Assembly: GCA_019347995.1 (NCBI GenBank)
Contig: JAHWKH010000147.1
Span: 1 to 6,533, forward strand
DNA from: Gemmatimonadota bacterium
Lineage (GTDB): Bacteria; Gemmatimonadota; Gemmatimonadetes; Longimicrobiales; UBA6960
DNA length: 6,533 bases
Direction: 5' to 3'
Shown here: positions 5,574 to 6,533 of the stretch, piece after piece
Position numbering within the stretch: position 1 is the stretch's first letter
Layout: each line of letters starts with the position of its first letter
The notes under the pieces: generated by a model
Told to the model about the DNA's origin: nothing
What the model saw: the letters and a program-made list of their open reading frames with translations, nothing else
The model's database searches: none
Translations under genes and position numbers: made by a program

Positions 5574-6416
5574 ATGCGACCCGGACGGCCGGTGGCCCCC
5601 GTCACCCTCCATCACTTCGGGGCCGGCGCGCTCCATCGTCGCCGGGACGTCGTGGCCGTGGAGGAGCCGCTGGAGATCCGGCTCGGCGTGCCCGGCCCCG
5701 ACGGCGGATGGGTGGGGGTGCCCGTCTCCGTCACCATGCGCACCCCCGGCGAGGACTTCGAGCTGGCGGCGGGGTTCCTCCACGGCGAAGGCGTCCTCGC
5801 CCGCCGGGCCGATCTGGCGCGGATCACCTACTGCACCTCGCCGCCCCAGGAGTACAACGTCGTGGAGGTGACCCTGCGCGACGCGGCCTCCGTGGACCTC
5901 GAGCGGCTCCGGAGGAACGTCTACACCACCTCGAGCTGCGGCGTGTGCGGCAAGGCGTCGCTGGAGGCGGTGGAACTGCAGGGCTGCCGCCCGGTGGCCC
6001 GGGGCACCCTGGAGCTGACGGCGGCGATGGTCGGCACACTCCCCGACGCACTCCGGGCCCGGCAGGCGACCTTCGAGCGAACGGGAGGCCTCCACGCCGC
6101 CGGCCTCTTCGACCGGGCCGGCGAGGCCGTCAGCGTGCGCGAGGACGTGGGCCGCCACAACGCGGTGGACAAGGTCCTGGGCCGGGCATTCCTGGACGAC
6201 CGGCTGCCGCTCGACCGGTCCGTCCTGGTGGTGAGCGGGCGCACCTCCTTCGAGATCGTCCAGAAGGCGGTGGCCGCGGGCGTGCCCGCCCTGGTGGCGG
6301 TGGGGGCGCCCTCCAGCCTGGCCGTGGACCTGGCGCGGCGCTTCGGCGTGACGCTGGTGGGCTTCGCCCGGGACGGCGGCTTCAACGTCTACGCCGGCCG
6401 CGAGCGCCTCGGATGA
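5574..6416 (+). CDS. fdhD: FdhD, sulfur-carrier/sulfurtransferase for formate dehydrogenase molybdenum cofactor
   Basis: This cytoplasmic protein takes sulfur from a cysteine desulfurase (IscS in E. coli) and passes it to the bis-MGD cofactor, which formate dehydrogenase needs for activity. The product is 280 residues, the usual family length. Seen: an EEPLEIRL start to the conserved core at about 30-37, GEDFELAAGFLHGEG (59-73), the conserved SSCGVCGKAS segment with the redox/sulfur-carrying Cys122 and Cys125 (equivalent to the E. coli Cys121/Cys124 pair), TGGLHAAG (170-177), EDVGRHNAVDK (190-200), GRTSFEIVQKA (222-232), VGAPSSLAVDLA and the C-terminal GFARDGGFNVYA. All core motifs are intact. 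The start at 5574 has an upstream GAGGAG and leaves about 28 residues before the core. The stop overlaps the next gene's ATG by ATGA, so fdhD and the mobA-like gene form one operon for molybdenum-cofactor maturation. The formate dehydrogenase it would serve is not in the window. Confidence 0.96.
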   Translation: MRPGRPVAPVTLHHFGAGALHRRRDVVAVEEPLEIRLGVPGPDGGWVGVPVSVTMRTPGEDFELAAGFLHGEGVLARRADLARITYCTSPPQEYNVVEVTLRDAASVDLERLRRNVYTTSSCGVCGKASLEAVELQGCRPVARGTLELTAAMVGTLPDALRARQATFERTGGLHAAGLFDRAGEAVSVREDVGRHNAVDKVLGRAFLDDRLPLDRSVLVVSGRTSFEIVQKAVAAGVPALVAVGAPSSLAVDLARRFGVTLVGFARDGGFNVYAGRERLG

Positions 6417-6533
6417 CGCCTGGAGGCCCACGCCGACCCGCGGCCCCACAAGTGGGTGACGCTCCCTCGCGACGCGTGGGGGTGGTCCTGGCGGGCGGCG
6501 AGAGCCGCCGGTACGGGCGCCCCAAATGGCGGG
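6413..6533 (+). CDS. mobA: MobA-like molybdenum cofactor guanylyltransferase, N-terminal fragment (3' truncated)
   Basis: Forty codons are visible before the window ends. After about 21 non-conserved residues comes VGVVLAGGESRRYGRPK, the nucleotide-binding signature of MobA-type nucleotidyltransferases (LAGG, then SRR-x-G and a Lys). MobA transfers GMP from GTP to the molybdenum cofactor to give MGD/bis-MGD, in the cytoplasm. The same N-terminal motif occurs in related transferases such as MocA and sugar-nucleotide enzymes, so the exact member is inferred mainly from fdhD immediately upstream, sharing ATGA. The ATG at 6413 gives an N-terminal extension longer than usual; in-frame GTG codons at 6452 and 6476 are alternative starts, the latter two codons before VVLAGG. 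No clear SD precedes 6413, which fits translational coupling to fdhD. Confidence 0.78.
   Translation, partial: MTPGGPRRPAAPQVGDAPSRRVGVVLAGGESRRYGRPKWR

Noticed and set aside
5565..6449. A 294-codon open frame antisense to fdhD
   Set aside because: It is complementary to a clear FdhD with all core motifs, and it has no independent start signal or domain.

Overview
The window is about 6.5 kb of very GC-rich bacterial DNA with strongly GC-biased third codon positions. Most genes are separated by short gaps or 4-base overlaps. Six genes can be supported: the 3' end of an M28-type metallopeptidase gene (+), a small Yip1-type membrane protein (+), a two-gene multiheme cytochrome c operon (-), a small disordered Gln/Lys-rich protein (-), fdhD (+), and the 5' end of a mobA-like gene (+). 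Secreted c-type cytochromes and molybdenum-cofactor genes suggest a respiring, environmental, Gram-negative-type bacterium. The M28, Yip1 and TPR-cytochrome combination would suit Gemmatimonadota, Acidobacteriota or a similar phylum, but that is only an impression because no marker gene is present.

Layout. Positions 2-541 encode the C-terminal part of the peptidase, followed 28 bases later by the Yip1-like gene (570-1070), probably on the same transcript. These converge on the cytochrome operon, which reads leftward from 4883 to 1108. Its first gene (4883-3438) encodes a tetraheme protein built from four tandem class-I-like cytochrome c units, each with its own candidate distal Met. Its second gene starts at a GTG inside a GTGA overlap (3441) and encodes an octaheme cytochrome with a C-terminal TPR array. 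Together they carry twelve CXXCH sites and look like a coupled periplasmic or membrane-attached electron-transfer module whose donor and acceptor are not in the window.

Upstream of the operon, 4884-5095 holds two strong GC hairpins and no gene. Next is a 96-residue, highly polar, low-complexity protein gene (5386-5096, -). A divergent intergenic region (5387-5573) separates it from fdhD (5574-6416, +), which overlaps a mobA-like start by ATGA (6413). FdhD sulfurates the molybdenum cofactor for formate dehydrogenase and MobA attaches the nucleotide to it, so this pair is a Moco-maturation operon. No formate dehydrogenase subunit is visible.

The points most worth a second look are the 12-heme two-gene module, the 96-residue protein with no large hydrophobic or aromatic residue after Met1, and the paired hairpins between it and the cytochromes. 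No tRNA, rRNA, CRISPR array, insertion sequence or attachment site was seen.
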